DNA of 18,366 nt from Candidatus Bathyarchaeota archaeon (GCA_030626685.1 DAOUTL010000005.1:1-18366), one strand, 5' to 3'. Shown: positions 6,816 through 14,176, counted from the first letter of the stretch. A program made the numbers and translations. The notes: generated by a model not told the origin, from the letters alone.

Positions 6816-7562
6816 TTGAGTGAAGAAGTTAAAATTATAGAGAAGAAGGAAACTCCATCCGGTGCCGCCATGCTTTTTGGTTTTCCAGATGTTGGATTAG
6901 TGGGCGTTATAGCAGCTTCACATATAATTTCGGAGCTTAACCTGACTGAGGTAGCATATTTAGATTCAAGGTTACTGCCGCCGCTTATTGTTTTGCATGA
7001 GGGGTTGCCGCATTCACCGATAAGGATTTTCGGAAACCATGACATTCTTTTAGCTGTTTCCGAAACAGCCATATCAGTAGATGTAATCTACCCTATAATG
7101 CACGCTCTAATCAACTGGGGAAGAAGCAAAAATGTTAAAATAATGATTTCAATGAGCGGCATTCCAGTTCAAGATAGACGGGACATTGAGAAACTGAAGG
7201 TGTTTGCTGCTGGGTCAAGTCCAGAGACGCTGAAAATGGTTCAAGATAAGGGCATAGAAATACTAAAAGAAGGGTACATGGTTGGTCCCCAAGCAATTAT
7301 GATGCAGTACTGTGCCAGAACAGGCGTGCCAGCCGTCACCCTACTTGCACAGTGTTTCTTTAACTATCCAGATCCAGAAGCAGCAGCAGAAATACTAAAG
7401 GAACTGGCAAACATCACGGGAATAAAAGTGGACGTTTCAAAGCTTCTGAAGAAGGGTGAAGAAATTCGTTTAAGGGCAAGGGACGTGATGAGGCGAACTC
7501 AGCGAGAGTTGTCTAAGATGAAGAAGACGCAAGAGTACGACATCCCATTGTACGTATCTTAA
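6816..7562 (+). CDS. PAC2-family protein (proteasome assembly chaperone-like)
   Basis: 248 residues of the archaeal PAC2 family (COG2047, Pfam PAC2). The diagnostic start is MLFGFPDVGLVGVIAASHII (residues 19-38), followed by LHEGLPHSPIRIF and the later GYMVGPQAIMMQYC and GVPAVTLLAQC strands. Homologues include PbaB-type chaperones that bind 20S proteasome subunits through a C-terminal HbYX motif. Here the protein ends IPLYVS, so Tyr is third from the end, which does not fit HbYX exactly. The start is TTG at 6816, preceded by a GGGGG run. The C-terminal 40 residues are helical and charged. It is followed 14 bases later by a small heat-shock protein gene, which suggests a protein-quality-control operon. 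The exact role is unproven. Confidence 0.85.
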   Translation: MSEEVKIIEKKETPSGAAMLFGFPDVGLVGVIAASHIISELNLTEVAYLDSRLLPPLIVLHEGLPHSPIRIFGNHDILLAVSETAISVDVIYPIMHALINWGRSKNVKIMISMSGIPVQDRRDIEKLKVFAAGSSPETLKMVQDKGIEILKEGYMVGPQAIMMQYCARTGVPAVTLLAQCFFNYPDPEAAAEILKELANITGIKVDVSKLLKKGEEIRLRARDVMRRTQRELSKMKKTQEYDIPLYVS

Positions 7563-7567
7563 GGAGG
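7561..7567 (+). promoter_or_regulatory. Ribosome-binding site for the small heat-shock gene
   Basis: AAGGAGG, a near-perfect complement to the 3' end of archaeal 16S rRNA, overlaps the last two bases of the PAC2 stop codon and precedes the ATG at 7577 by 9 bases. This supports translation of the second gene from a shared transcript. Confidence 0.8.
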
Positions 7568-7576
7568 AAAGCAACA

Positions 7577-8020
7577 ATGCCAATTAGAAGGAGACGCTCA
7601 ATCTTCGACATAATCGATGAGTATTTTGAAAGTTTAGAGGAACGAGTTAAACGGTCAGGAGAGACATTAATTGAAAGACCAAGCTGGAACCAGAAAACTT
7701 GCACGGTGGAGCCACTCCGTGACATCATGGTAACTCCGACAGAAATTATAGTGACAGTTGATTTACCCTACGCTGAAGAAAGCACGATACGAGTTAAACC
7801 GATAGACAAAGACACTCTTGAAATATTGGCTAAGATGAGACGGAAAATACGTTTCGATGACTTCGGTATAACCCACTACGAAGGGGAGTTCCAAACATTC
7901 CAATGTCAGACACGTATTCCAGTGCCTGTGTATATGGAAAAGATGGAAATCCGCTTCAAGAAGGGGTTTTTGGAGATTCGCTTGCCGCGGAAACATGAAT
8001 ATGAGATTTCAAGAGAATAG
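7577..8020 (+). CDS. Small heat-shock protein (Hsp20/alpha-crystallin family)
   Basis: 147 residues. The alpha-crystallin domain runs from about residue 47 to 141: PLRDIMVTPTEIIVTVDLPY, then a strand pair, YEGEFQTFQCQTRIPVPVYM, and the closing KKGFLEIRLPRK that matches the family's G-x-L-x-I-x-L-P signature. The N-terminal 45 residues are charged and helical (FDIIDEYFESLEERVKR), a typical oligomerisation arm. The C-terminal tail EYEISRE is short and lacks the I-x-I motif many family members use to join oligomers, so assembly may differ. It would act as an ATP-independent holdase. It is paired with the PAC2 gene upstream. Confidence 0.88.
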   Translation: MPIRRRRSIFDIIDEYFESLEERVKRSGETLIERPSWNQKTCTVEPLRDIMVTPTEIIVTVDLPYAEESTIRVKPIDKDTLEILAKMRRKIRFDDFGITHYEGEFQTFQCQTRIPVPVYMEKMEIRFKKGFLEIRLPRKHEYEISRE

Positions 8021-8248
8021 ATTTGGAAGCCTCAGCACAGGGTTTAAAGGTCTTCGTAAATCAGACGGCTCTTCTTGCATCATCCGCTTCGAAAGTAATT
8101 AGGCAAACAGCAAAATAAACTTTAATGGAAAATTTTAATAACAAGCTGCGGTAGCCAATTCTGCTGGAACACAGCGTTTCCAATGTCATATTTACACAAA
8201 ACTCATATGCAAGCCATGCGTATGGAATAATCTTCACGGTTTAAGGCG
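8021..8248. other. Intergenic region before the M32 carboxypeptidase
   Basis: No convincing gene. A TTG-initiated frame of about 32 codons (from 8023) is open but has no ribosome-binding site or recognisable content, so I leave it uncalled. AT-rich segments near 8112-8140 and 8187-8198 could be promoter elements for the downstream peptidase. An imperfect inverted repeat, CATATGC-7 bases-GCGTATG (8204-8224), lies 25 bases before its start. Confidence 0.4.
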
Positions 8249-9790
8249 GTGAAAATGGCAGAAAAACTCCTCTCAAACTATAAAAAACTGATGGAAAAAG
8301 GGAGAGGACTCTTCATTCTCCAGTCAGCCGTTGCCGTCATCCATTGGGATATGGAAACAATGATGCCGCCGAAGGCGATTAAATTGCGAAGTCAACAGCT
8401 TGCAACGCTCAGTAGAATTGAACATAAAATGAGCACAAACCCAGAAATAGGAACTTTGTTGGAAGAGATTATGCGACATCCAGAATATGATAAGCTGGAT
8501 GCTGTTCAGAAGAGAAACGTGTACTTGACAAAGAAACACTATGATGAACAAACAAAGCTGCCTGAAGAACTTGTTGCAGAGATTGCAAAACAACAAGCCG
8601 TAACCGTAGATGTCTGGAAGAAAGCGAAAGCAACGAAAGATTTCTCCATGTTTAAGCCTGAACTCGAAAAGCTTGTTGGATTGAAAAAAAAGGCTGCTGA
8701 GATTCTAATGGAAGTAAAGGAGACCGCAACACCTTATGATGCACTAATAGACATTTTTGAACCAAAGATGACGGCTGAAACAATCAGCAGAGTTTTTGAT
8801 GAATTAAAGGAAGGCTTGGTTTCACTGCTAAGGAAATGCGAAAACGCCCCGAAACAACCAGACACATCCATTTTTAAGCGTAAAGTTCCCGTAGACGTAC
8901 AACGCAAGATTTCCAAAGCACTCGCCAAATTCATTGGATACGATGTAGAGTCAAAAGAGGCTGGAGGCAGAATTGACGAAACTGAGCATCCCTTCACAAC
9001 AGGTTATTACGATGATGTGCGCATAACAACACACTATTACGAAGATAATTTTGCATCTTCCTTGTTTTCAGTGCTGCATGAAGGTGGACACTCCATCTAC
9101 GAGCAGAACCTAAACCCAGAATGGATTTTCCAACCAGTTGGAACCGCATGCTCTTCTGGCTTCCATGAATCACAGTCGCGCTTCGTGGAAAACATAATTG
9201 GACGATCTCGCGAATTCTGGGTTTATTTCTTACCAAAATTGAAGGAACTCACAGGAAATATTCTCTCAGACATAGATTTAGACACGTTTGTTCACGCCGT
9301 CAACCAAGTTAAGCCATCCAAGATTCGCGTTAACGCAGATGAAGTCACATATGGACTCCACATCATCGTAAGATTCAATCTTGAACGCGATATATTCGCC
9401 GATAAAATAATGGTGACGGAACTCCCAGAAAATTGGAACCAAAGTTACGAGGACCATCTTGGTGTAGAGATTGAAAACGATTCCGAGGGTGTAATGCAGG
9501 ACACACATTGGGCTAGCGGTTTATATGGCTATTTCCCAAGCTACGCATTAGGCAACATTTACAGCGGACAAATACTCGCTGCGATGGAGAAAGATCTGTC
9601 AAACTGGCGAAGCCAAATCGCAAAAGGCAACTTCAACTGTGTAAAGCAATGGCTAATCAAAAACGTCCACAGCTATGGAAATCTCTACGACCCTCTAGAC
9701 CTCATCAAAAAAGTTACTGGAGAAGAACTCCGCGTCAAACCATACTTAAACTATCTAAATGAAAAGTATTCGAAACTTTACGGTTTTTAG
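8249..9790 (+). CDS. M32-family metallocarboxypeptidase (Taq/thermostable carboxypeptidase 1)
   Basis: 513 residues, normal for peptidase family M32, cytoplasmic zinc or cobalt enzymes that remove C-terminal amino acids. The active site is HEGGH (277-281) in SVLHEGGHSIYEQN, with Glu278 as general base, and HESQSRFVEN (306-315) supplies the third metal ligand, Glu307. Other family marks are HWDMETMMP (32-40), DETEHPFTTGYYDDVRITTHY just before the zinc motif, and HWASGLYGYFPSYALGN toward the C-terminus, where the family carries HxSxGxxGYFPxYxLG. The longest start is GTG at 8249, but ATG at 8255 (MAEKLL) follows a GGCGGTGAA ribosome-binding site and may be the true start. It appears monocistronic. 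Confidence 0.95.
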   Translation: MKMAEKLLSNYKKLMEKGRGLFILQSAVAVIHWDMETMMPPKAIKLRSQQLATLSRIEHKMSTNPEIGTLLEEIMRHPEYDKLDAVQKRNVYLTKKHYDEQTKLPEELVAEIAKQQAVTVDVWKKAKATKDFSMFKPELEKLVGLKKKAAEILMEVKETATPYDALIDIFEPKMTAETISRVFDELKEGLVSLLRKCENAPKQPDTSIFKRKVPVDVQRKISKALAKFIGYDVESKEAGGRIDETEHPFTTGYYDDVRITTHYYEDNFASSLFSVLHEGGHSIYEQNLNPEWIFQPVGTACSSGFHESQSRFVENIIGRSREFWVYFLPKLKELTGNILSDIDLDTFVHAVNQVKPSKIRVNADEVTYGLHIIVRFNLERDIFADKIMVTELPENWNQSYEDHLGVEIENDSEGVMQDTHWASGLYGYFPSYALGNIYSGQILAAMEKDLSNWRSQIAKGNFNCVKQWLIKNVHSYGNLYDPLDLIKKVTGEELRVKPYLNYLNEKYSKLYGF

Positions 9791-9970
9791 TCAATCACCT
9801 TTTTTCTTTATACTTTCATACACCGTTAGGATTGTTTCTGCGAGAAGACCGGCAATTATAAGATATACTCCGCTCCAGCCGATTGATGCATTGTAGTAGT
9901 TGCTGCCATACAAGAATAAAACCACGCCTATGATTACTATACATAAGCATACTAAATCCTTCCATGACAT
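9791..9970 (-). CDS. Small two-helix membrane protein, 59 residues, function unknown
   Basis: A short ORF reading MSWKDLVCLCIVIIGVVLFL, then a polar loop around YGSNYYNASIGW, then a second hydrophobic run GVYLIIAGLLAETILTV, and a basic tail YESIKKKGD. Two membrane spans (about residues 6-21 and 34-50) with a lysine-rich C-terminus are clear. GGAG lies 9 bases before the ATG, and TATATA at 10017-10022 is well placed as a promoter. The stop is immediately next to the stop of the M32 gene on the other strand. Not recognised as a named family. The coherent hydropathy pattern and upstream signals argue it is real. Confidence 0.65.
   Translation of the reverse strand: MSWKDLVCLCIVIIGVVLFLYGSNYYNASIGWSGVYLIIAGLLAETILTVYESIKKKGD
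9800..9809 (+). terminator. T-rich terminator for the M32 gene
   Basis: Six T residues, then C and three more T, begin 10 bases after the carboxypeptidase stop. Such U-runs suffice for archaeal termination. The site overlaps the 3' coding end of the small membrane protein on the opposite strand, where the run encodes its lysines. Confidence 0.5.
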
Positions 9971-10009
9971 ACAAACAGCTCCACAAGCTGATTTTAAGCC
10001 TTTTAAACT

Positions 10010-10326
10010 CTCAAGGTATATAGACTTACCGATTGCTCACAGTTAGGATCATCACTTAAAGGCTATGCGAACAGCGAAGAAAATGTTAAACTGACAACGA
10101 AAGCCGCATTAGAAAACGCTGAAAAATTAAGAATTAAAAGCGTAGCGTTTCCAAGAATCGGCACTGCGTCGGCGGCGGGCCCGCATCGAAGAGCGTGAAA
10201 ATTATGAAATAGACGTTAAGAGTGTAGATTGTCCATGGAATGTTTGCTTCAAGAAATTATTTTTGTAGGTTTTTCGCAGATTCTGCGGAAGTGTTCAGAA
10301 AGGCTGTGGAAAAATCCGCTTTCTAG
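10010..10326 (+). pseudogene. Decayed macro-domain (ADP-ribose-binding) gene remnant
   Basis: Frame 2 carries an open stretch with ENVKLTTKAALENAEKLRI followed by KSVAFPRIGT (about 10080-10165), matching the central helix and the I-x-x-I-A-F-P-A-L-G-T strand of macro domains, which bind ADP-ribose or deacetylate its derivatives. The frame then ends at TGA 10196-10198. The sequence resumes in frame 1 (SVKIMK from about 10192), crosses in-frame stops at 10210 and 10225, and ends with ADSAEVFRKAVEKSAF, which resembles the family's C-terminal strand and helix, to TAG at 10324. The N-terminal half with the NAAN-type ligand loop is missing and no start codon exists. One frameshift, at least two stops and the missing N-terminus indicate a dead gene. 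Confidence 0.7.
10017..10022 (-). promoter_or_regulatory. Candidate TATA box for the small membrane protein gene
   Basis: TATATA lies about 47 bases before the minus-strand ATG at 9970, giving a predicted transcript start near 9994 and a leader of about 24 bases that contains the GGAG site. An alternative AT-rich box, AGTTTAAAAGG (minus strand, 9999-10009), is closer. Both are sequence-only calls. Confidence 0.4.
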
Positions 10327-10385
10327 CTTACTTGTCGGCATCTCTGTACGTAGATCCATTTTTAGTTTTCATATTATCCGACAGA

Positions 10386-10395
10386 TTTATATATA
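10386..10395 (+). promoter_or_regulatory. TATA box of the HTH-Fae-Hps gene
   Basis: TTTATATATA is an excellent archaeal box A, centred about 38 bases before the ATG at 10429. Transcription would begin near 10416, giving a leader of about 12 bases that contains AAGGT. It is flanked by CATATTATCC (10370-10379) and CAGATTATCC (10406-10415), which match at 9 of 10 bases and are candidate regulator sites. Confidence 0.7.
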
Positions 10396-10428
10396 GCTTC
10401 TCATTCAGATTATCCAAGGTCATTTGAA

Positions 10429-11886
10429 ATGTCGGGAAGTGACGTCAAGAAGCCGGAAAAAAGGGAAGAATTCGTCAGAATGTTGATGGAAGCTGTCAGA
10501 AAAGAGGTTGAAGCACGTAGTCTTTTAAGGGGCAAACCGACAAAACCTACAATTTCGGGGACAGCTAAAATCTTGAACATACATAGGGATACTCTTTATA
10601 CGTGGCTTAGGGAGTTTGATGTCGATTTTAAGGAAGCTTCTGAAAAGTTATCCGTAACTTCTTTGCCGGAAGCTGCCGAAGTATCTAGAAAATACGCATA
10701 CTTTATTGGTGAGGCACTTGTGGGAGAGGGCAACGAGGTTGCACATATCGACCTCTTAATAGGTGATAAAGAGGGGCCCGTCGGAGAAGCGTTTGCAACT
10801 GGTTTATCCAATCTTTCTATGGGGCATACACCTCTTTTGGCAGTTATAAGACCTAACCTTCCACCCAAACCACATACGTTACTTGTGCCAAAAGTCACTG
10901 TGAAGAATCTTAAAGATGCAAATAAGATTTTTGGACCTGCGCAAGCTGCTGTGGCGAAGGCTGTTGCAGATGCTGTGGAGGAAGGAATTATTCCTAAAGA
11001 TAAGGTGGATGACTGGGTTATAGTGTGCAGCGTTTTTGCGCATCCACAAGCGAGCGATTACCGCAAAATATACCACTACAATTACAGTGCAACCAAACTT
11101 GCCTTGAAAAGGGCATTGGCAAAGTATCCGCCATTAGAAAAAGTGTTCTATGATAAGGATAGAGCTAGACATCCAATAATGGGATTCAGAGTGCCACGCT
11201 TGTGGAGACCACCTTATCTGCAAATTGCGCTTGACATACCAGACTTGGAAAGGACAAAGAGAGTAATTGCACAGATTCCCAGAAGCGACAGAATAATATT
11301 AGAAGTTGGAACGCCCCTCATTAAAAGGTATGGGACAAGGGTGATAAGCGAATTAAGGGAAGTAGCTAGAGACATATTCTTCGTTGCAGACTTGAAAACT
11401 TTGGATGTTGGAAAGGTTGAAGTTGACCTAGCTTATGATGAAACTGCAGATGCCGTGGTTGCCGCTGGGCTTGCACCAGTTGAAACGCTTAACGCATTTA
11501 TCTATGAAGCAAAAAAACTTGGAATATATGCTGTAATAGATATGCTAAACGTGGAAAACCATATTAAAAAGCTCAAAATGCTCAAAGAATTTCCAGATGT
11601 GATTATTTTGCACAGAGGAATAGACCAAGAAACTGGAAGAACCCTAGGATTGGAACGCATCCAAGAACTGCGGCAAGCCTTTAAGGATAAACGATTTTTA
11701 ATCGCTGTGGCGGGTGGAATAGTACCAGAAACAGCAAAAGAAGCATTAGAAAAAGGCGCCAACATAATCATAGTTGGAAGGTATGTGACACAATCAAGGG
11801 ACATCGAACGTGCCATAAGGGACTTTCTTGAGCTGACGCCTGAAATGCGAGAAGACGTGGACTTGTTCAGGGTACACGTAGAATAG
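10429..11886 (+). CDS. fae-hps: Bifunctional formaldehyde-activating enzyme / 3-hexulose-6-phosphate synthase with N-terminal HTH-like domain
   Basis: 485 residues in three parts. Residues 1-85 hold a helix-turn-helix-like segment, TISGTAKILNIHRDTLYTWL (41-60). Residues 88-250 are Fae, joining formaldehyde to tetrahydromethanopterin: IGEALVGEGNEVAHIDLLIG (93-112) contains the catalytic His106, and KIFGPAQAAVAKAVADAVEEGIIP follows. Residues from about 258 are the HPS TIM barrel of the OMP-decarboxylase superfamily, with FFVADLKTLDVGKVEVD (the D-x-K-x-x-D catalytic motif), ILHRGID, and the phosphate-binding IAVAGGI and NIIIVGRYVT. In archaea without a pentose-phosphate pathway, HPS runs in reverse to make ribulose 5-phosphate from fructose-6-phosphate-derived hexulose, and Fae captures the released formaldehyde. 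Known archaeal Fae-Hps proteins are about 390 residues, so the first 85 or so are extra and in frame. It is monocistronic with its own promoter. Confidence 0.95.
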   Translation: MSGSDVKKPEKREEFVRMLMEAVRKEVEARSLLRGKPTKPTISGTAKILNIHRDTLYTWLREFDVDFKEASEKLSVTSLPEAAEVSRKYAYFIGEALVGEGNEVAHIDLLIGDKEGPVGEAFATGLSNLSMGHTPLLAVIRPNLPPKPHTLLVPKVTVKNLKDANKIFGPAQAAVAKAVADAVEEGIIPKDKVDDWVIVCSVFAHPQASDYRKIYHYNYSATKLALKRALAKYPPLEKVFYDKDRARHPIMGFRVPRLWRPPYLQIALDIPDLERTKRVIAQIPRSDRIILEVGTPLIKRYGTRVISELREVARDIFFVADLKTLDVGKVEVDLAYDETADAVVAAGLAPVETLNAFIYEAKKLGIYAVIDMLNVENHIKKLKMLKEFPDVIILHRGIDQETGRTLGLERIQELRQAFKDKRFLIAVAGGIVPETAKEALEKGANIIIVGRYVTQSRDIERAIRDFLELTPEMREDVDLFRVHVE

Positions 11887-11963
11887 GCTGTTATCCAAAA
11901 GTTTTCATAAATCCTTAATAGAGAGATGTTCAACTTTCATAACACTACTGGAGTCTATCACTC

Positions 11964-12404
11964 ATGGCTAAGTTCAAAATAATCATATCAGACCCGGAAA
12001 CAGGAACTTCAAAAACGGTTGAACTGGAAGAAACTCGTGCCATTCCGTTAATTGGAAGGAAAATAGGCGAAGTAACAGACGGTTCAATAGCTGGCTTGCC
12101 GGGTCATAAATTGCAAGTAACAGGGGGCTCAGACAAAGATGGATTTCCAATGAGGTCAGACGTCCATGGCGGTGTCCGCCGAAGAATAGTGTTAAGCGGA
12201 GGGGTAGGTTTTAACCCTCAAGACAGAGGAGAAAGAAGACGCAAAACAGTTCGTGGGAACGTAATAACAGATGAAATTGTGCAGGTAAACATGAAAATCG
12301 TGGAGGAACCAAAGCGACTCAAAGAAAGCAAGAAAACGAAAGAAGAGAAAAAACCCCTTGAAAAAGAAGTTGAGACAGAAGCTCAAACAACAAGCAGCGC
12401 TTGA
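11964..12404 (+). CDS. rps6e: Small-subunit ribosomal protein eS6
   Basis: 146 residues. The eS6 core is intact: KFKIIISDPETGTSKTVEL at the N-terminus, LIGRKIGEVTDGSIAGLPGH (29-48), KLQVTGGSDKDGFPMRSDVH and RRRIVLSGGVGFNP. It is a structural protein of the 30S subunit found in archaea and eukaryotes. A lysine/glutamate-rich tail (residues 113-146) extends beyond the folded core. It begins the plus-strand information cluster and precedes aIF2-gamma, as in many archaea, with a 76-base gap that may contain a separate promoter for the next gene. A GGAG lies 10 bases before the ATG. Confidence 0.96.
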   Translation: MAKFKIIISDPETGTSKTVELEETRAIPLIGRKIGEVTDGSIAGLPGHKLQVTGGSDKDGFPMRSDVHGGVRRRIVLSGGVGFNPQDRGERRRKTVRGNVITDEIVQVNMKIVEEPKRLKESKKTKEEKKPLEKEVETEAQTTSSA

Positions 12405-12480
12405 AACGGAGCTTAACATTTATTAACTCGCATAATTTAATCCTTCAATAATTTGTAAATGTTTATGGGAAAATAAAGAA

Positions 12481-13731
12481 ATGAGCAGCGAAAAACGTGC
12501 AGCTTTGCCAAGGCAGCCCGAAGTAAACATCGGCACCATAGGCCACGTTGACCATGGCAAAACAACATTGGTGCAAGCGTTAACTGGTGTTTGGGCGGCA
12601 AGACACAGCGAGGAATTGAAAAGGGGGATAACAATAAAGTTAGGTTATGCGGACATGCCGGTTTATAAATGTCCTAAATGTGAACCGCCGAAAAACTATT
12701 CCACAAAACCAGTTTGCCCCTATTGCAGTTCAGAAACAACTTTTATTCGAGCAGTCAGCTTCGTGGATGCACCGGGACATGAAGCGTTAATGGCAACTAT
12801 GCTTTCCGGAGCTGCAATAATGGATGGGGCAATACTTGTAATAGCAGCGGATGAAAAATGCCCCCAACCGCAAACGAGGGAGCACCTAGCAGCCGCCGAA
12901 CTCATCGGTATAAAAAACGTAGTTATTGTGCAAAACAAAATAGACATTGTTGATGAAAAAAGGGCACGTGAAAGCTATGATGAAATTAAGAAATTTGTTA
13001 AAGGGACAATAGCGGAAAATGCGCCCATAATTCCAGTTTCAGCTCAACGTGCAGTAAACACAGACATCCTCATCCATGTAATGGAAGAGTTCATCCCCAC
13101 GCCAGAAAGAGATGAAACAAGACCTCCACTAATGTATGTTGTTCGCTCGTTCGACGTTAACAAGCCGGGTACTCCGGTTGAGAAGTTAGAGGGAGGCGTA
13201 ATTGGAGGCACAATACTGCAGGGCAAGTTCATGGTTGGAGAAGAAATAGAGATCAGTCCAGGGGTCAGCGTAGAAAAGGAAGGTAAAGCTGTTCACAACC
13301 CCTTGTTCAGCGAAATAGTTAGTTTGCATGCTGGTGGAAGAAGCGTGAAAGAGGCGCATTGCGGCGGATTAGTAGGTGTAGGAACGCTCTTAGACCCGTC
13401 ATTTTCGAAGGCAGATGGATTAACGGGAAACATTGCCGGAAAATCAGGTATGCTCCCCTCGACACTATCAGAGTTAACCTTGGAAACGCACGTTCTTGAA
13501 CTCGCAGTTGGAACAAAAGAGCTTATAAAAGTTGAAAAGATAAGCATGGGCGAAACTTTACTTTTACATGTGGGTGCCGCAATAACCGCCGGGAAAGTCA
13601 CTTCAATAAAGGAAGGTGTGGTTACGGTTAAGCTTACTCGGCCAGTCTGCTCACAAGCTGGTTCAAGGGTTGCGATAAGCAGAAAAATAGCAGGTAGATG
13701 GAGACTTATAGGATACGGAATGACGTTTTAA
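12481..13731 (+). CDS. eif2g: Translation initiation factor aIF2 subunit gamma
   Basis: 416 residues, the GTPase core of the heterotrimeric factor that carries initiator Met-tRNA to the ribosome. G1 is GHVDHGKTT (21-29), the switch region is RGITIKLGYAD (48-58), a zinc knuckle follows (C64, C67, C79, C82), G3 is DAPGHE (96-101) and G4 is NKID (152-155). The beta-barrel domains II and III follow, with RSFDVNKPGTP and GGVIGGTILQG near the start of domain II and a C-terminal SRKIAGRWRLIGYG. Full length. The stop is one base before the ATG of the PIN gene, so the two are transcribed together. Confidence 0.97.
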   Translation: MSSEKRAALPRQPEVNIGTIGHVDHGKTTLVQALTGVWAARHSEELKRGITIKLGYADMPVYKCPKCEPPKNYSTKPVCPYCSSETTFIRAVSFVDAPGHEALMATMLSGAAIMDGAILVIAADEKCPQPQTREHLAAAELIGIKNVVIVQNKIDIVDEKRARESYDEIKKFVKGTIAENAPIIPVSAQRAVNTDILIHVMEEFIPTPERDETRPPLMYVVRSFDVNKPGTPVEKLEGGVIGGTILQGKFMVGEEIEISPGVSVEKEGKAVHNPLFSEIVSLHAGGRSVKEAHCGGLVGVGTLLDPSFSKADGLTGNIAGKSGMLPSTLSELTLETHVLELAVGTKELIKVEKISMGETLLLHVGAAITAGKVTSIKEGVVTVKLTRPVCSQAGSRVAISRKIAGRWRLIGYGMTF

Positions 13732-13732
13732 C

Positions 13733-14176
13733 ATGACAGTGAAAACTAAACATACAAAGAAAACTCTAAAAGTGATTTTAGATTCAAACGCCTTGTTTGT
13801 CCCGCTTCAATTTAAAATCGACGTTTTTGAAGAGTTAAAAACGCTTTTAAACATGAATTTTGAACCAGTTTTGCTTTCAACTATCCGACAAGAACTCGAA
13901 AAAATTGCTGAAAAGGGCTCGCCCAAAATGCGTAAAAAAGCTTCTTACGCCTTAAAATTAGCTGAAAAATGCACTCTTTTCGAGGTTGATAATAAATTTG
14001 CAGGTTCCCCGGACGACTCCATTGTTCAGATGGCTCGGGAATGGAACTGTCCTGTGTTTACAAATGACAGAGAACTTAGAAAGAGGCTAAGAAATATAAA
14101 TGTGCCAGTTATTTATGTGAGGCAAAAGTCACGATTAGAAATTGACGGAGGATATGATTCCTGTTTAAACTTATAA
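13733..14176 (+). CDS. PIN-domain ribonuclease, archaeal Fcf1/Utp24-like
   Basis: 147 residues. PIN domain with the expected acidic residues: D17 in ILDSNAL, E54 in STIRQELEKI, D94/D95 in GSPDDSIVQMA and D112 in VFTNDRELRKRL, which coordinate metal for RNA cleavage. In archaea this gene sits between aIF2-gamma and rpo7 and is considered a homologue of Fcf1/Utp24, the nuclease that cuts pre-rRNA in eukaryotes, rather than a VapC toxin. No antitoxin gene is adjacent, which supports a housekeeping role. Its last 16 bases overlap the predicted start of rpo7. The target is inferred. Confidence 0.88.
   Translation: MTVKTKHTKKTLKVILDSNALFVPLQFKIDVFEELKTLLNMNFEPVLLSTIRQELEKIAEKGSPKMRKKASYALKLAEKCTLFEVDNKFAGSPDDSIVQMAREWNCPVFTNDRELRKRLRNINVPVIYVRQKSRLEIDGGYDSCLNL
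14147..14153 (+). promoter_or_regulatory. Ribosome-binding site deciding the rpo7 start
   Basis: GGAGGAT within the end of the PIN gene. Its GGAGG core ends 9 bases before CTG at 14161, a normal spacing for archaeal initiation. The only ATG nearby (14154) is out of frame and meets a stop after four codons, so this site points to the CTG. Confidence 0.65.

Noticed and set aside
7540..7562. Possible HbYX proteasome-binding motif at the end of the PAC2 protein (LYVS)
   Set aside because: HbYX requires Tyr as the second-last residue; here Tyr is third from the end, so the match is not exact.
8023..8121. Short TTG-started frame after the small heat-shock gene
   Set aside because: About 32 codons, no ribosome-binding site and no recognisable content; not distinguishable from chance.
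13733..14176. PIN protein as a VapC toxin
   Set aside because: No antitoxin gene is adjacent, and the position between aIF2-gamma and rpo7 matches the housekeeping Fcf1-like gene.
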